A DNA stretch of 64,000 bases from CAMDHY01 sp046156265 (GTDB taxonomy: Bacteria > Pseudomonadota > Alphaproteobacteria > Rhizobiales > Segnochrobactraceae). Numbering within the stretch: the stretch's first letter is position 1; each line of letters starts with the position of its first letter. The position numbers and the translations under genes were made by a program. Under the pieces are notes generated by a model. It had not been told where the DNA came from. It ran no database searches and saw only the letters and a list, made by a program, of their open reading frames with translations. Location of the stretch: the NCBI RefSeq assembly GCF_046156265.1, contig NZ_JAWDIR010000001.1:1-64000 (forward strand), read 5' to 3'. This document shows positions 16,716-24,924 of this stretch, piece after piece.

Positions 16716-17216
16716 ATGGTGAACCGACCGATGCGACTGCCGCCCGGACCCGGACAGGAGTCCGTCTGGGACTATCCGCGGCCGCCGCGGCTGGAACTCT
16801 GCGGGCTGCCCATCCTCGTCCGCTTCGCCGGCGAGACGATCGCCGAGACGAGCCGCGCCTATCGGCTCCTGGAGACGAGCCACCCGCCGGTCTACTACCT
16901 GCCGCCGCAGGACATCCGCCAGGATCTGCTGGAACCGGCGGCGGGAAGCTCGTTCTGCGAGTTCAAGGGCAAGGCGTCCTACGTCACCATTGTCGCCAAC
17001 GGCCGGCGCTCGGAGCGCGCAGGATGGCTCTATGAGCGCCCGGCAGCGCCTTATGGCGCGCTGGCAGGCCACATCGCCTTCTATGCCTCGCGCGTTGACG
17101 AGGCGCGGGTCGGCGACGAGATCGTCCAGCCGCAGCCCGGCGACTTCTACGGCGGCTGGGTGACGTCCGGGATCGTCGGCCCGTTCAAGGGCGCGCCCGG
17201 CACGATGGGCTGGTGA
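16716..17216 (+). CDS. DUF427 domain-containing protein
   Basis: A 166-residue protein of the DUF427 family. Motifs visible: E-S-V-W-D-Y-P-R-P-P near residues 13-22, R-F-A-G-E-T-I-A, S-H-P-P-V-Y-Y-L-P, F-C-E-F-K-G-K-A-S-Y and W-L-Y-E-R-P, which are the standard order for this small beta-barrel-like family. A long purine ribosome binding site precedes ATG 16716. The molecular function of DUF427 is not established. The gene stands alone, divergent from the CoA ligase, 200 bases before poxB. Confidence 0.85.
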   Translation: MVNRPMRLPPGPGQESVWDYPRPPRLELCGLPILVRFAGETIAETSRAYRLLETSHPPVYYLPPQDIRQDLLEPAAGSSFCEFKGKASYVTIVANGRRSERAGWLYERPAAPYGALAGHIAFYASRVDEARVGDEIVQPQPGDFYGGWVTSGIVGPFKGAPGTMGW

Positions 17217-17416
17217 CGCGCACGACATCGTGCGGTCCGAGCTTGCGGCGTGTCAGCCTCGCGGCAGTCTGCTAGGAGAGAAGCAGAAATCCGCTGCGGC
17301 GCGCGTGCTGATCGACCGCCTGCAGGGATAGGAGGAGCCTCGGCACGGCGGCGGGCGATGGCGCGCACCGGCCGGCGGCGCAACTGCCTGTTTCGATTGC
17401 CCAACGGGGAAACACG

Positions 17417-19144
17417 ATGGCTGGAGTTCGGGTCGCGGACGTGATGGCACGGACGCTCGCGTCCGCGGGCGTGGAGCGGGTCTGGGGCGTCGTCGGCGAC
17501 AGTCTCAACGGCTTCACGGATGCCTTGCGCGCCACGCCGCAGGTGAAGTGGATGCACGTGCGCCACGAGGAGGTGGCCGCCTTCGCCGCCGGCGCCGAGG
17601 CGCAGCTCACCGGCAAGCTCGCCGTCTGCGCTGGCTCGTGCGGTCCCGGCAACCTTCACCTCATCAATGGCCTGTTCGACTGCCACCGCACCCGCACGCC
17701 GGTGCTGGCGATCGCCGCGCACATCCCGAGCCCCGAGATCGGCTCCGGCTACTTCCAGGAAACGCACCCGGAGAGCCTGTTCAAGGAGTGCAGCCACTAC
17801 TGCGAGCTCGTCTCGAACCCCGCCCAGATGCCGCGCATCCTCGAGATCGCCATGCGGACGGCGATCCAGAAGCAGGGCGTCGCGGTGATCGTCATTCCCG
17901 GCGACGTGGCGCTGCTGCCGGCCGTCGGCCACACCGACGGGGCCTTCACGGCGGTGGCGGCGCCGACGGTGGTGCCGGCCGAGGCGGAGCTCGACAAGCT
18001 CGTCGCGATGGCGTCGAGCGCCGCGCGGATCACCATCCTCGCCGGAGGCGGCTGCGCGGGGGCGCACGACGAGCTGGTGGCCCTCGCGGCCGCCCTGAAG
18101 GCGCCGGTGGTGCACACGCTCCGCGGGAAGCCCTTCGTCGAGTACGACAATCCCTACGACGTCGGCATGACCGGCTTCATCGGCTTCCCCTCGGGCTATC
18201 ACGCGATGCTCGACGCCGACCTCCTGCTGATGGTCGGCACCGACTTCCCCTACCGGCAATTCTATCCGACCGACGCCAAGGTGGCGCAGATCGACATCCG
18301 GCCGGAGAACCTCGGCCGGCGCACGCGCCTCGATCTTGGCCTCGTCGGCGACGTCAAGCAGACGCTCACAGCCCTGCTCCGGAGGCTGAAGCCGCGCGAC
18401 GACGCGCGCTTCCTCGAGGAGGTGCAGGCGCACTACAAGCTGTCGCGCCGCGACCTCGATGCGCTCGCCACCGGCAAGCCCGGCGACAAGCCGATCCACC
18501 CGCAGTACCTCGCCAAGATGATCGACGAGGTCGCCGCCGCGGACGCGGCCTTCAGCGTCGACGTCGGCGAGACGACGGTCTGGGCGGCGCGCTACCTGAA
18601 GATGAATGGCCAGCGCCGGCTGATCGGATCGCTCATCCACGGCTCGATGGCGAACGCGCTGCCCCAGGCGATCGGTGTCCAGGGCGCCTTCCCCGGCCGG
18701 CAGGTGATCTCGATGTCGGGCGACGGTGGCTTCTCGATGCTGATGGGCGACCTCCTGTCGCTGCGCCAGCTGAAGCTGCCGGTGAAGGTGGTGATCTTCA
18801 ACAACGGCCTGCTCGGCTTCGTCGACATGGAGATGAAGGCGGCCGGCTTCCTCAATGTCGGCACCGACCTGCAGAACCCCGACTTCGCAGCGATGGCGAA
18901 CGCCATCGGCATCCTCGGCATCCGCGTCGAGGATCCGGCCGACGTGCGGGGCGCGCTGGAACAGGCATTCGCCCATGACGGCCCGGCGGTGGTGGACGTC
19001 GTCACCGACAAGATGGAGCTCGTCATGCCGCCGGCCGTGAAGGCCGAGCAGGCGATCGGCTTCTCGCTCTACGCCGCCCGGGCGATCCTGAACGGCCGCG
19101 GCGACGAACTGCTCGAACTCGCCAAGCGCAACCTGTTCCGGTAG
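17417..19144 (+). CDS. poxB: Pyruvate dehydrogenase (ubiquinone), PoxB-type
   Basis: A 575-residue thiamine-diphosphate, FAD-dependent enzyme converting pyruvate to acetate and CO2 with electrons passed to ubiquinone. The match to E. coli PoxB (572 residues) is strong: R-H-E-E-V-A-A-F near residue 50 (with the cofactor-activating Glu), S-C-G-P-G-N-L-H-L-I-N-G, G-Y-F-Q-E-T-H-P, and the ThDP motif G-D-G-G-F-S near 435 ending F-N-N-G-L near 461. The C-terminus G-R-G-D-E-L-L-E-L-A-K matches the lipid-binding tail of PoxB, so it probably attaches to the inner membrane. Expression is likely in stationary phase or on excess pyruvate. The gene is monocistronic. Confidence 0.93.
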   Translation: MAGVRVADVMARTLASAGVERVWGVVGDSLNGFTDALRATPQVKWMHVRHEEVAAFAAGAEAQLTGKLAVCAGSCGPGNLHLINGLFDCHRTRTPVLAIAAHIPSPEIGSGYFQETHPESLFKECSHYCELVSNPAQMPRILEIAMRTAIQKQGVAVIVIPGDVALLPAVGHTDGAFTAVAAPTVVPAEAELDKLVAMASSAARITILAGGGCAGAHDELVALAAALKAPVVHTLRGKPFVEYDNPYDVGMTGFIGFPSGYHAMLDADLLLMVGTDFPYRQFYPTDAKVAQIDIRPENLGRRTRLDLGLVGDVKQTLTALLRRLKPRDDARFLEEVQAHYKLSRRDLDALATGKPGDKPIHPQYLAKMIDEVAAADAAFSVDVGETTVWAARYLKMNGQRRLIGSLIHGSMANALPQAIGVQGAFPGRQVISMSGDGGFSMLMGDLLSLRQLKLPVKVVIFNNGLLGFVDMEMKAAGFLNVGTDLQNPDFAAMANAIGILGIRVEDPADVRGALEQAFAHDGPAVVDVVTDKMELVMPPAVKAEQAIGFSLYAARAILNGRGDELLELAKRNLFR

Positions 19145-19156
19145 CGCGAGCCGGCA

Positions 19157-19184
19157 CGGCGGGGTCGCCCGAGGCGCCCCGCCG
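19157..19184 (+). terminator. Hairpin after poxB
   Basis: CGGCGGGG (19157-19164) pairs with CCCCGCCG (19177-19184) across a twelve-base loop, 12 bases after the poxB stop and between convergent genes. No U-tract follows, so confidence as an intrinsic terminator is moderate. Confidence 0.45.
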
Positions 19185-19243
19185 GTCCCTCAGCCGGGAT
19201 CGCCTCTCAGATCTTCTGACGGACCGTCTCCCCTGCCCGCCCG

Positions 19244-20581
19244 TCAGCGGGCCGCGGCGGGGACGACGCCGGACCACTTCGGAAAGTAGTGCTCCAGCAT
19301 CATCTTCGGCAGGATCAGGCCGAAGGCCATCGCCAGCAGGATCACCGCCGCGGTGGTGCCGTCGACGACGAGCGGCATCAGCAGGGCCGGCGACGCACCC
19401 TCCCCGGCGTTCATGATCTCGACCAGTCCCGCCGCCAGCCGGAACAGGAAAACGCCGGGAATCAGCGAGACGACGGAGGCGAAGGCGACGGCGGAGAACG
19501 GCAGTCGCAGGCGGTTCGCCACCGGCGTGACGATGGTGCCGACGATGAGGCAGGCGATGAAGGCGCCGGTCGCGAGGTTCGCCCCGTCCGCCAGCACGAG
19601 CCAGCGGCTCGCGTGGGCCAGCATGCCGATGGCGATCGGGATCGCCAGCGTGCGCCAGGGCATCGAGAAGAACGTGCCGTAGGCCGCCACGGCGACGCCC
19701 GCCGCCAGCACGTCGTAGAGGAGCGGCACGGGGATCGAGCGGCCCGGCGGCGGCAGGCTCTCCTGGCCGAGCGACAGTCCGGCGATGAGCCCGGTGCAGA
19801 TCAACAGGATGACGAGGCTCGCAAAGCCGAAGCGGGCCATGCCGAGGGCGATGCGCAGCCGCGACAGGTCGAGGGCGCTGTTGAGGAGGTGTGGCCCGGG
19901 CACCAGCACCATGCACGGGCAGAGCGCGACGAGGTAGGGATCGGCGGAGGGGAGCAGACGCGACGCCAGCGCGCCGATCAGACCGGCGAGGAGCGCCGCG
20001 CACAGTGGCTGCGCGAGAAAGTTCGACGAGACGTGCGAAAGGCCGCGCCGCAGCACCGCCCCGGCACCGGCGCTGAAGGCCGTGATGCCGAGCGTCAGCG
20101 GATCGCTCGCACCGAAGATGATCGCCAGAGCCGCCGCCCCCGCCGCGGTCATGGTGGCGAGGCGGACGAGGGAGACCGGCGCCACGTGGCCGATCGCCTC
20201 GAGCGTGGTCAGCGCCTGGGCCGCATCCATCCGGCCGGCGGCAGCGGCGTCGACGACGTCCAGCGTCCGCGTGACCTTGTTCATCTCGACGCCCGCCGGC
20301 GCAGCGACGAGCGTTTCCACCCTGAGCCGGCCCGGAATCGCCTCGCCCTCGATGCGCAGGACGATCTCCCCCCAGGCCGGGAGCATCGACACCGACAGGC
20401 CGAAGGCGCGGCCGAGCCGCTCGACATTGTCGATGGTGCGCTGGGTCGTCAGGCCGTTGGCGTAGAGGAGCCTCGCGGCGGCGGTGACGGCGGCGACGGC
20501 GGCCTCGTGGGGCGCCGTCGCCGGGCTTTCGGTTGTCGCCACCTCAGATGGCGGGATAGCTCGGGATATAGGCGAGCTCAT
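19244..20581 (-). CDS. Threonine/serine exporter family protein (ThrE-like)
   Basis: A 445-residue membrane protein of the ThrE (DUF1212) family in its fused form. The N-terminal soluble part (about residues 25-145) has the N-G-L-T-T-Q-R-T-I and R-L-x-V-E-T-L-V pattern of the ThrE cytoplasmic domain; the rest is about ten hydrophobic helices, including P-C-M-V-L-V-P-G-P-H and S-L-I-P-G-V-F-L-F typical of the two ThrE membrane halves. The start overlaps the malic enzyme stop by 38 bases; a later start would cut the soluble domain. It may export threonine, serine or a related small acid; distant homologues move other C4 compounds. Confidence 0.85.
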   Translation of the reverse strand: MSSPISRAIPPSEVATTESPATAPHEAAVAAVTAAARLLYANGLTTQRTIDNVERLGRAFGLSVSMLPAWGEIVLRIEGEAIPGRLRVETLVAAPAGVEMNKVTRTLDVVDAAAAGRMDAAQALTTLEAIGHVAPVSLVRLATMTAAGAAALAIIFGASDPLTLGITAFSAGAGAVLRRGLSHVSSNFLAQPLCAALLAGLIGALASRLLPSADPYLVALCPCMVLVPGPHLLNSALDLSRLRIALGMARFGFASLVILLICTGLIAGLSLGQESLPPPGRSIPVPLLYDVLAAGVAVAAYGTFFSMPWRTLAIPIAIGMLAHASRWLVLADGANLATGAFIACLIVGTIVTPVANRLRLPFSAVAFASVVSLIPGVFLFRLAAGLVEIMNAGEGASPALLMPLVVDGTTAAVILLAMAFGLILPKMMLEHYFPKWSGVVPAAAR

Positions 20582-22184
20582 TGATGTGCGCCTCGATGTC
20601 GGCGGGACGCGCGACGCGGGCGAGGCCCTTGTCGAAGATGTGCTCGGCGATCCGCGCCGCGACGTGCAGCGACGCCTTCCGGATGTCGCGCTGCGGCGGG
20701 TAGATGAGGCCCTGGGCGAGGTCCGCGTCCGTCACCTGCTCGGCGACCGCCTTGGCGGCGACGATGAACATGTCCTCGGTGACGCGCGTCGACTGCGTCG
20801 CGAGCACCGCCATCCCCATCGCCGGGAAGATGTAGACGTTGTTGCCCTGCCCCGGGACGAAATGCTTGCCGTTGAAGTCGACCGGCGGGAACGGGCTGCC
20901 GCTGGCGAAGATCGCCTGGCCGTTCGACCACTTGTAGGCCTCTTCCGCCGTGCACTCCGACCGCGAGGTCGGGTTCGAATAGGGGAAGATGATCGGCCGG
21001 GCGTTGATCTTCGACATCGCCTCGATCACCGCCTGGTTGAACAGCTTCGGGACGGTGCTGACGCCGACGATGCCGGTCGGCCTGATCGCCTCGATCGCCT
21101 CGACGAAGGAGGAGATCGGCGCGTGGTCGTGGGCGAACGGCTTCTGGAAGGCCACCACGTCGGTGCGCGAATTGACCATCAGGCCGTTGACGTCGAACAG
21201 CCAGTTGCGGGCGCGCGCTTCGTCGATGGTGGCGCCTTCCAGCACCATCGCCTGGCTGATCAGTTCGGCGATGCCGGTAGCGGCCGAGCCGCCGCCGAGG
21301 AACAGGAAGGTCTGGTCCGTCAGCTTCTCGCCCGACATCCGCAGCGCGCCGTAGATGCCGGCCACCGCAACGGCCGCCGTGCCCTGGATGTCGTCGTTGT
21401 AGGTGCAGATCTGGTCGCGGTAGCGCTCCAGGATCGGCACGGCGTTGATGTTGGCGAAGTCCTCCCACTGCAGGCAGCAGAGCGGGAAGAGCTCCGTCAC
21501 CGCGGCGACGAACTCGGCGATGAAGGCGTCGTATTCCGGACCGCGGACGCGGTTCTGACGCAGCCCGAGATAGAGCGGATCATCGAGCAACGTGCCGTTG
21601 TTGGTGCCGACGTCCAGCGTGATCGGCAGCGTCATCTCGGGCGGCACGCCGGCGCAGACGCTGTAGAGGGCCAGCTTGCCGACCGGGATGCCCATGCCGT
21701 TGACGCCGAGGTCGCCGAGTCCGAGGATCCGCTCGCCGTCGGTCACGACGATGAAGCGCACATCCTTCTGCGGCCAGTGCGACAGCACCTCCTTGATGCG
21801 GCCCTTCAGAGTGATCGGCAGGTACATGCCGCGGGGCGCCCGCAGGACGTGGTCGTATTTCTGGCAGGCCTCGCCGACGGTCGGCGTGTAGACGAGCGGC
21901 ATGAAGACGGCCGGGTCGGACATCAGCACGGCGTAGTAGAGCGTCTCGTTGCGCGCCTGGAGGTCGCTCAGGAGCAGGTACTTCTGCAGGTCGTTGTCGA
22001 GCATCGACAGCTGCAGGTGGATGCGGGCGACCTGCGTCTCCAGGCTGTCGGGGACGGGGGGCAGGAAGCCCTCGATGCCGAGCCGGGCGCGGTCTTCGGT
22101 GGCGAAGGCGCTGCCGCGGTTGAAGGCGGGATCGTGCAGCAGGGACGAACCGCTCAAGGCGGGCTTTGCGCCGGACTGCGACAT
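20544..22184 (-). CDS. maeA: NAD-dependent malic enzyme
   Basis: A 546-residue malic enzyme (oxidative decarboxylation of malate to pyruvate, CO2 and NADH). It is the eukaryote/E. coli MaeA type, without a phosphotransacetylase tail. Key parts: Y-T-P-T-V-G-E-A-C near residue 110, the L-G-L-G-D-L-G-V-N-G-M-G-I-P nucleotide/metal region, the W-E-D-F-A-N segment with the metal acids, the second Rossmann motif G-G-G-S-A-A-T-G, and A-S-G-S-P-F-P-P-V near the C-terminal third. Downstream of fumC and coupled to thrE-like; fumarase, malic enzyme and nearby PoxB make a path from fumarate to acetate. Confidence 0.93.
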   Translation of the reverse strand: MSQSGAKPALSGSSLLHDPAFNRGSAFATEDRARLGIEGFLPPVPDSLETQVARIHLQLSMLDNDLQKYLLLSDLQARNETLYYAVLMSDPAVFMPLVYTPTVGEACQKYDHVLRAPRGMYLPITLKGRIKEVLSHWPQKDVRFIVVTDGERILGLGDLGVNGMGIPVGKLALYSVCAGVPPEMTLPITLDVGTNNGTLLDDPLYLGLRQNRVRGPEYDAFIAEFVAAVTELFPLCCLQWEDFANINAVPILERYRDQICTYNDDIQGTAAVAVAGIYGALRMSGEKLTDQTFLFLGGGSAATGIAELISQAMVLEGATIDEARARNWLFDVNGLMVNSRTDVVAFQKPFAHDHAPISSFVEAIEAIRPTGIVGVSTVPKLFNQAVIEAMSKINARPIIFPYSNPTSRSECTAEEAYKWSNGQAIFASGSPFPPVDFNGKHFVPGQGNNVYIFPAMGMAVLATQSTRVTEDMFIVAAKAVAEQVTDADLAQGLIYPPQRDIRKASLHVAARIAEHIFDKGLARVARPADIEAHINELAYIPSYPAI

Positions 22185-22298
22185 GGCTCGGATACTCCCC
22201 GGGAAGGACGTTTTATGGTTCGATGACGCACGGTCGACGGCAAGCGCAGGCGCTCGACCGGCGGGAGCGCGAGTGGCCCGCCGGCAAACTGCGTGGCG

Positions 22299-23708
22299 TC
22301 AGCCGTCTTCCTTGGCGACGTAGGGTTTCACCATCTTCGCCGGGTCGACGACCCGCAGGAACTCTTCCTCCGTCACGAAGCCGAGCGCCAGCGCCGCTTC
22401 CTTGAGGGAGAGGTCGTGGTCCATCGCATGGTGCGCGATCTTCGAGGACTTGTCGTAGCCGATGACCGGCGCCAGCGCCGTGACGAGCATCAGCGAGCGG
22501 TCGACATATTCCTGGATGCGCTTCAGGTTCGGCTTCGTCCCCTCGATCAGGTACTTGCGGAAATTGTCGCAACCATCGGAGGCGATGACGATCGAGTGCA
22601 TGACGTTGAAGATCATCAGCGGCTTGTAGACGTTCATCTCGAGATAGCCGCTGGCGCCACCGAAGCCGACGCTGACGTCGTTGCCCATCATCTGCACGGC
22701 GACCATGGTGAGCGCCTCGGCCTGGGTCGGGTTGACCTTGCCGGGCATGATCGACGAGCCGGGCTCGTTCTCCGGGATGATCAGCTCGGCGAAGCCGGCT
22801 CGCGGCCCGCACGACATCAGGCGGATGTCGTTGCCGATCTTGTAGAGCGAGACGGCAAGCGTGCGCAGCGTGCCGGAGAACTGCACCAGCGCGTCGTGGG
22901 CGCCCTGAACGGTGAACTTGTTGGGGGCCGTGACATAGGGAAGGCCGGTGATCGTGGCGATCTCGGCCGCCACCGCCTCGGCGAAGCCCGGCGCGACGTT
23001 GATGCCGGTGCCGACGGCGGTGCCGCCGAGCGCCAGATGGTAGACGTCACCAAGGGCGTGTTCGAGGCGCCCGATGTCGTCGGCCAGCATGCCCGCGTAG
23101 CCCGACCATTCCTGGCCGAGGGTCAGCGGCGTCGCGTCCTGCATGTGCGTGCGGCCGATCTTGACGATGTCGGCCCACTCGTCGGCCTTGGCCGAGATGG
23201 CGTCGTGCAGCGCCTTGACGGCCGGGATCAGCCGCGCCGTCGCGTTCACCCCGGTTGCGATGTGCATGGCCGACGGGAACGAGTCGTTCGACGACTGCGA
23301 CATGTTCACGTGGTCGTTCGGATGCACCGGCGCCTTGCTGCCGAGCGGCGTGCCCGCAAGCTGGCAGCAGCGGTTGGAGATCACCTCGTTCACGTTCATG
23401 TTGAACTGGGTGCCGCTGCCGGTCATCCAGACGTGCAGCGGGAACATGTCGTGGTGCTGGCCGGCGAGGATCTCGTCGCAGACGGCGACGATGAGCTTGT
23501 ACTGCTCTTCGGGCAGGCGGCCGCCGGCGTGGTTGGCGCGCGCCGCGGCCTTCTTCAGGATCGCGTAAGCCGTGATCATCTCGCGCGGCATCAGGTCCTT
23601 GCCGATGCTGAAATGCTCGAGTGATCGCTGGGTCTGCGCGCCCCAAAGCTTGTCTGCCGGGACCTCAACCTCACCGAGACTATCGGCTTCCTTGCGAAGA
23701 TCCGGCAT
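22299..23708 (-). CDS. fumC: Class II fumarate hydratase
   Basis: A 469-residue class II fumarase (fumarate plus water to malate), iron-independent. Signatures: T-G-S-G-T-Q-F-N-M-N-V-N-E near residue 100, S-Q-S-S-N-D-S-F-P-S near 140, the T-P-L-T-L-G-Q-E catalytic histidine-region loop near 190, and G-S-S-I-M-P-G-K-V-N-P near 320, the superfamily signature with the catalytic serine. ATG 23708 is preceded by GAGGGAG at good spacing; the in-frame ATG five codons earlier lacks one. The malic enzyme gene follows after 114 bases. Confidence 0.95.
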   Translation of the reverse strand: MPDLRKEADSLGEVEVPADKLWGAQTQRSLEHFSIGKDLMPREMITAYAILKKAAARANHAGGRLPEEQYKLIVAVCDEILAGQHHDMFPLHVWMTGSGTQFNMNVNEVISNRCCQLAGTPLGSKAPVHPNDHVNMSQSSNDSFPSAMHIATGVNATARLIPAVKALHDAISAKADEWADIVKIGRTHMQDATPLTLGQEWSGYAGMLADDIGRLEHALGDVYHLALGGTAVGTGINVAPGFAEAVAAEIATITGLPYVTAPNKFTVQGAHDALVQFSGTLRTLAVSLYKIGNDIRLMSCGPRAGFAELIIPENEPGSSIMPGKVNPTQAEALTMVAVQMMGNDVSVGFGGASGYLEMNVYKPLMIFNVMHSIVIASDGCDNFRKYLIEGTKPNLKRIQEYVDRSLMLVTALAPVIGYDKSSKIAHHAMDHDLSLKEAALALGFVTEEEFLRVVDPAKMVKPYVAKEDG

Positions 23709-23929
23709 GATAGTCTCCCTCAATTGTTGAATTCTTGGCGCTCGCGGAATTTTCTGGCGCTCTGGCGGGCAGCAAACGTGTTTTCATGCCACGCTAGGAC
23801 CTTCGTCGCCACATGCTCTATGGGTTCTCCGGCGAGTGTCAAGGCTCACCGGGGCAACGGCAAGAGCACCGCCATCGTGGCGTCCGCGCGCATGTCGACG
23901 GATGGCCAGAGGGCCGGAAGCGTCACGTC

Positions 23930-23957
23930 GCGTGCCGCGATTCTGTTCGCGGCACGC
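23930..23957 (-). terminator. Second hairpin downstream of cheR
   Basis: GCGTGCCGCGA (23930-23940) and TCGCGGCACGC (23947-23957) make an eleven-pair perfect stem with a six-base loop. It lies about 75 bases past the cheR stop on the minus strand. It lacks a clean U-tract and may act as a backup stop or 3'-end stabiliser. Confidence 0.4.
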
Positions 23958-23992
23958 TTCGGTTTGACGACGGGATCGCCCACCCGCGGGAA

Positions 23993-24020
23993 GCCGTCGG
24001 CAGTGGATGCCGCCGACGGC
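23993..24020 (-). terminator. Hairpin at the end of the che operon
   Basis: GCCGTCGGC (23993-24001) pairs with GCCGACGGC (24012-24020), nine pairs with a ten-base loop, starting 11 bases after the cheR stop on the minus strand. Together with the hairpin at 23930-23957 it probably ends the long flagellar/chemotaxis transcript. Confidence 0.45.
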
Positions 24021-24030
24021 CCGATGCCGA

Positions 24031-24924
24031 TCAAGCCGTCGCGGCGTTCGGAAGACGCCAGGCCACGGGCTTGGACTGCAGGGCACCGTCCTTGGCCGTC
24101 CGGCTGCCCGCCCGGTCCACCCTGAACAGGCAGCGCTGGGATTCCAGGGGCTGGAAGGCCGCCGTCAGGCCCAGGACCGTCTCCGCCCCGCCGAGCACGA
24201 GCACGCCCTCCGGGCGCATGATCGTCGCCATCCGCTCGAGCACGCTGCGCTTCGTCTCCACGTCGAAATAGATCAGCACGTTCCGACAGAAAACGACGTC
24301 GAAGATTCCTAGATCGGAAAAATTGTCCAGCAGGTTGACGAACTTGTACGTCACCATGCGACGGATCTGCGGCGAGATCTGCCACCGGTCTCCCACCTTG
24401 GTGAAGTACTTGGCGAGATAGTGGACGGGAAGACCGCGCTGGACCTCGAACTGCGTGTAGATCCCCTCACGGGCGCGCTCGAGGATCGGCTGGCTGATGT
24501 CGGTCGCGATGATCTCCACGCGCCTCCCCGCGACCAGCGCGGGATTCTCCGACAGCAGCATCGCCAGCGAGTAGGGCTCCTGCCCCGACGAGGCCGCAGC
24601 GCACCAGATCCGGATCGTCTGCCCCGCCGACGTCTGCTGGATCAGGGCCGGCAGCACGACGGCCTGGAAGGCGTCGAAGGGGAGCTTGTCGCGAAAGAAG
24701 AACGACTCGTTGGTGGTCATCGCCTCGACGACACTCTGCACCTCCGCATGGGCGCCCGGAGTGCGCAGCCGCGCGACCAGTTCGCCGAGCGTGGCGCACC
24801 CGAACTGGCGGGCAACCGGCAGCAGACGGCTCTCGATCAGGTAACCCTTGTCCGCGGCGAGCACGAGGCCCGAGCGCGTCTTCAGCATCGTCTGGAGGAA
24901 CGCATAGTCACTGGCACTGATCAT
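24031..24924 (-). CDS. cheR: CheR chemotaxis protein methyltransferase
   Basis: A 297-residue SAM-dependent methyltransferase that methylates glutamates on chemoreceptors. The N-terminal helical CheR_N domain (about 1-75) is followed by the catalytic domain with the SAM motif W-C-A-A-A-S-S-G-Q-E-P-Y-S, the I-A-T-D-I-S acidic loop and D-V-V-F-C-R-N-V-L-I-Y-F, all standard for CheR. ATG 24924 overlaps the cheB stop as ATGA. The receptor encoded upstream has no C-terminal pentapeptide tether, so CheR must bind receptors through the methylation helices. It is the last gene of the operon. Confidence 0.95.
   Translation of the reverse strand: MISASDYAFLQTMLKTRSGLVLAADKGYLIESRLLPVARQFGCATLGELVARLRTPGAHAEVQSVVEAMTTNESFFFRDKLPFDAFQAVVLPALIQQTSAGQTIRIWCAAASSGQEPYSLAMLLSENPALVAGRRVEIIATDISQPILERAREGIYTQFEVQRGLPVHYLAKYFTKVGDRWQISPQIRRMVTYKFVNLLDNFSDLGIFDVVFCRNVLIYFDVETKRSVLERMATIMRPEGVLVLGGAETVLGLTAAFQPLESQRCLFRVDRAGSRTAKDGALQSKPVAWRLPNAATA

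Larger units (their letters stand above)
23709..24030. other. Intergenic region between fumC promoter and cheR 3' end
   Basis: About 320 bases. The left part (23709-23770), with AT-rich patches such as TCAATTGTTGAATTCTT, is the probable fumC promoter on the minus strand. The right part holds two strong GC hairpins that follow the che operon. No credible gene is present; the overlapping open frames are antisense or run-on. Confidence 0.55.

Noticed and set aside
17250..17444. 64-residue plus-strand frame between DUF427 and poxB
   Set aside because: Arg/Ala-rich with no ribosome binding site, and it runs into the poxB start in another frame.
17147..18976. 609-residue minus-strand frame opposite poxB
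   Set aside because: Antisense shadow of a well-recognised PoxB.
17417..19144. Reading the TPP enzyme as oxalyl-CoA decarboxylase because of the nearby oxalate operon
   Set aside because: The motifs, full length and the C-terminal lipid-binding tail match PoxB, and the gene is not in the oxalate operon.
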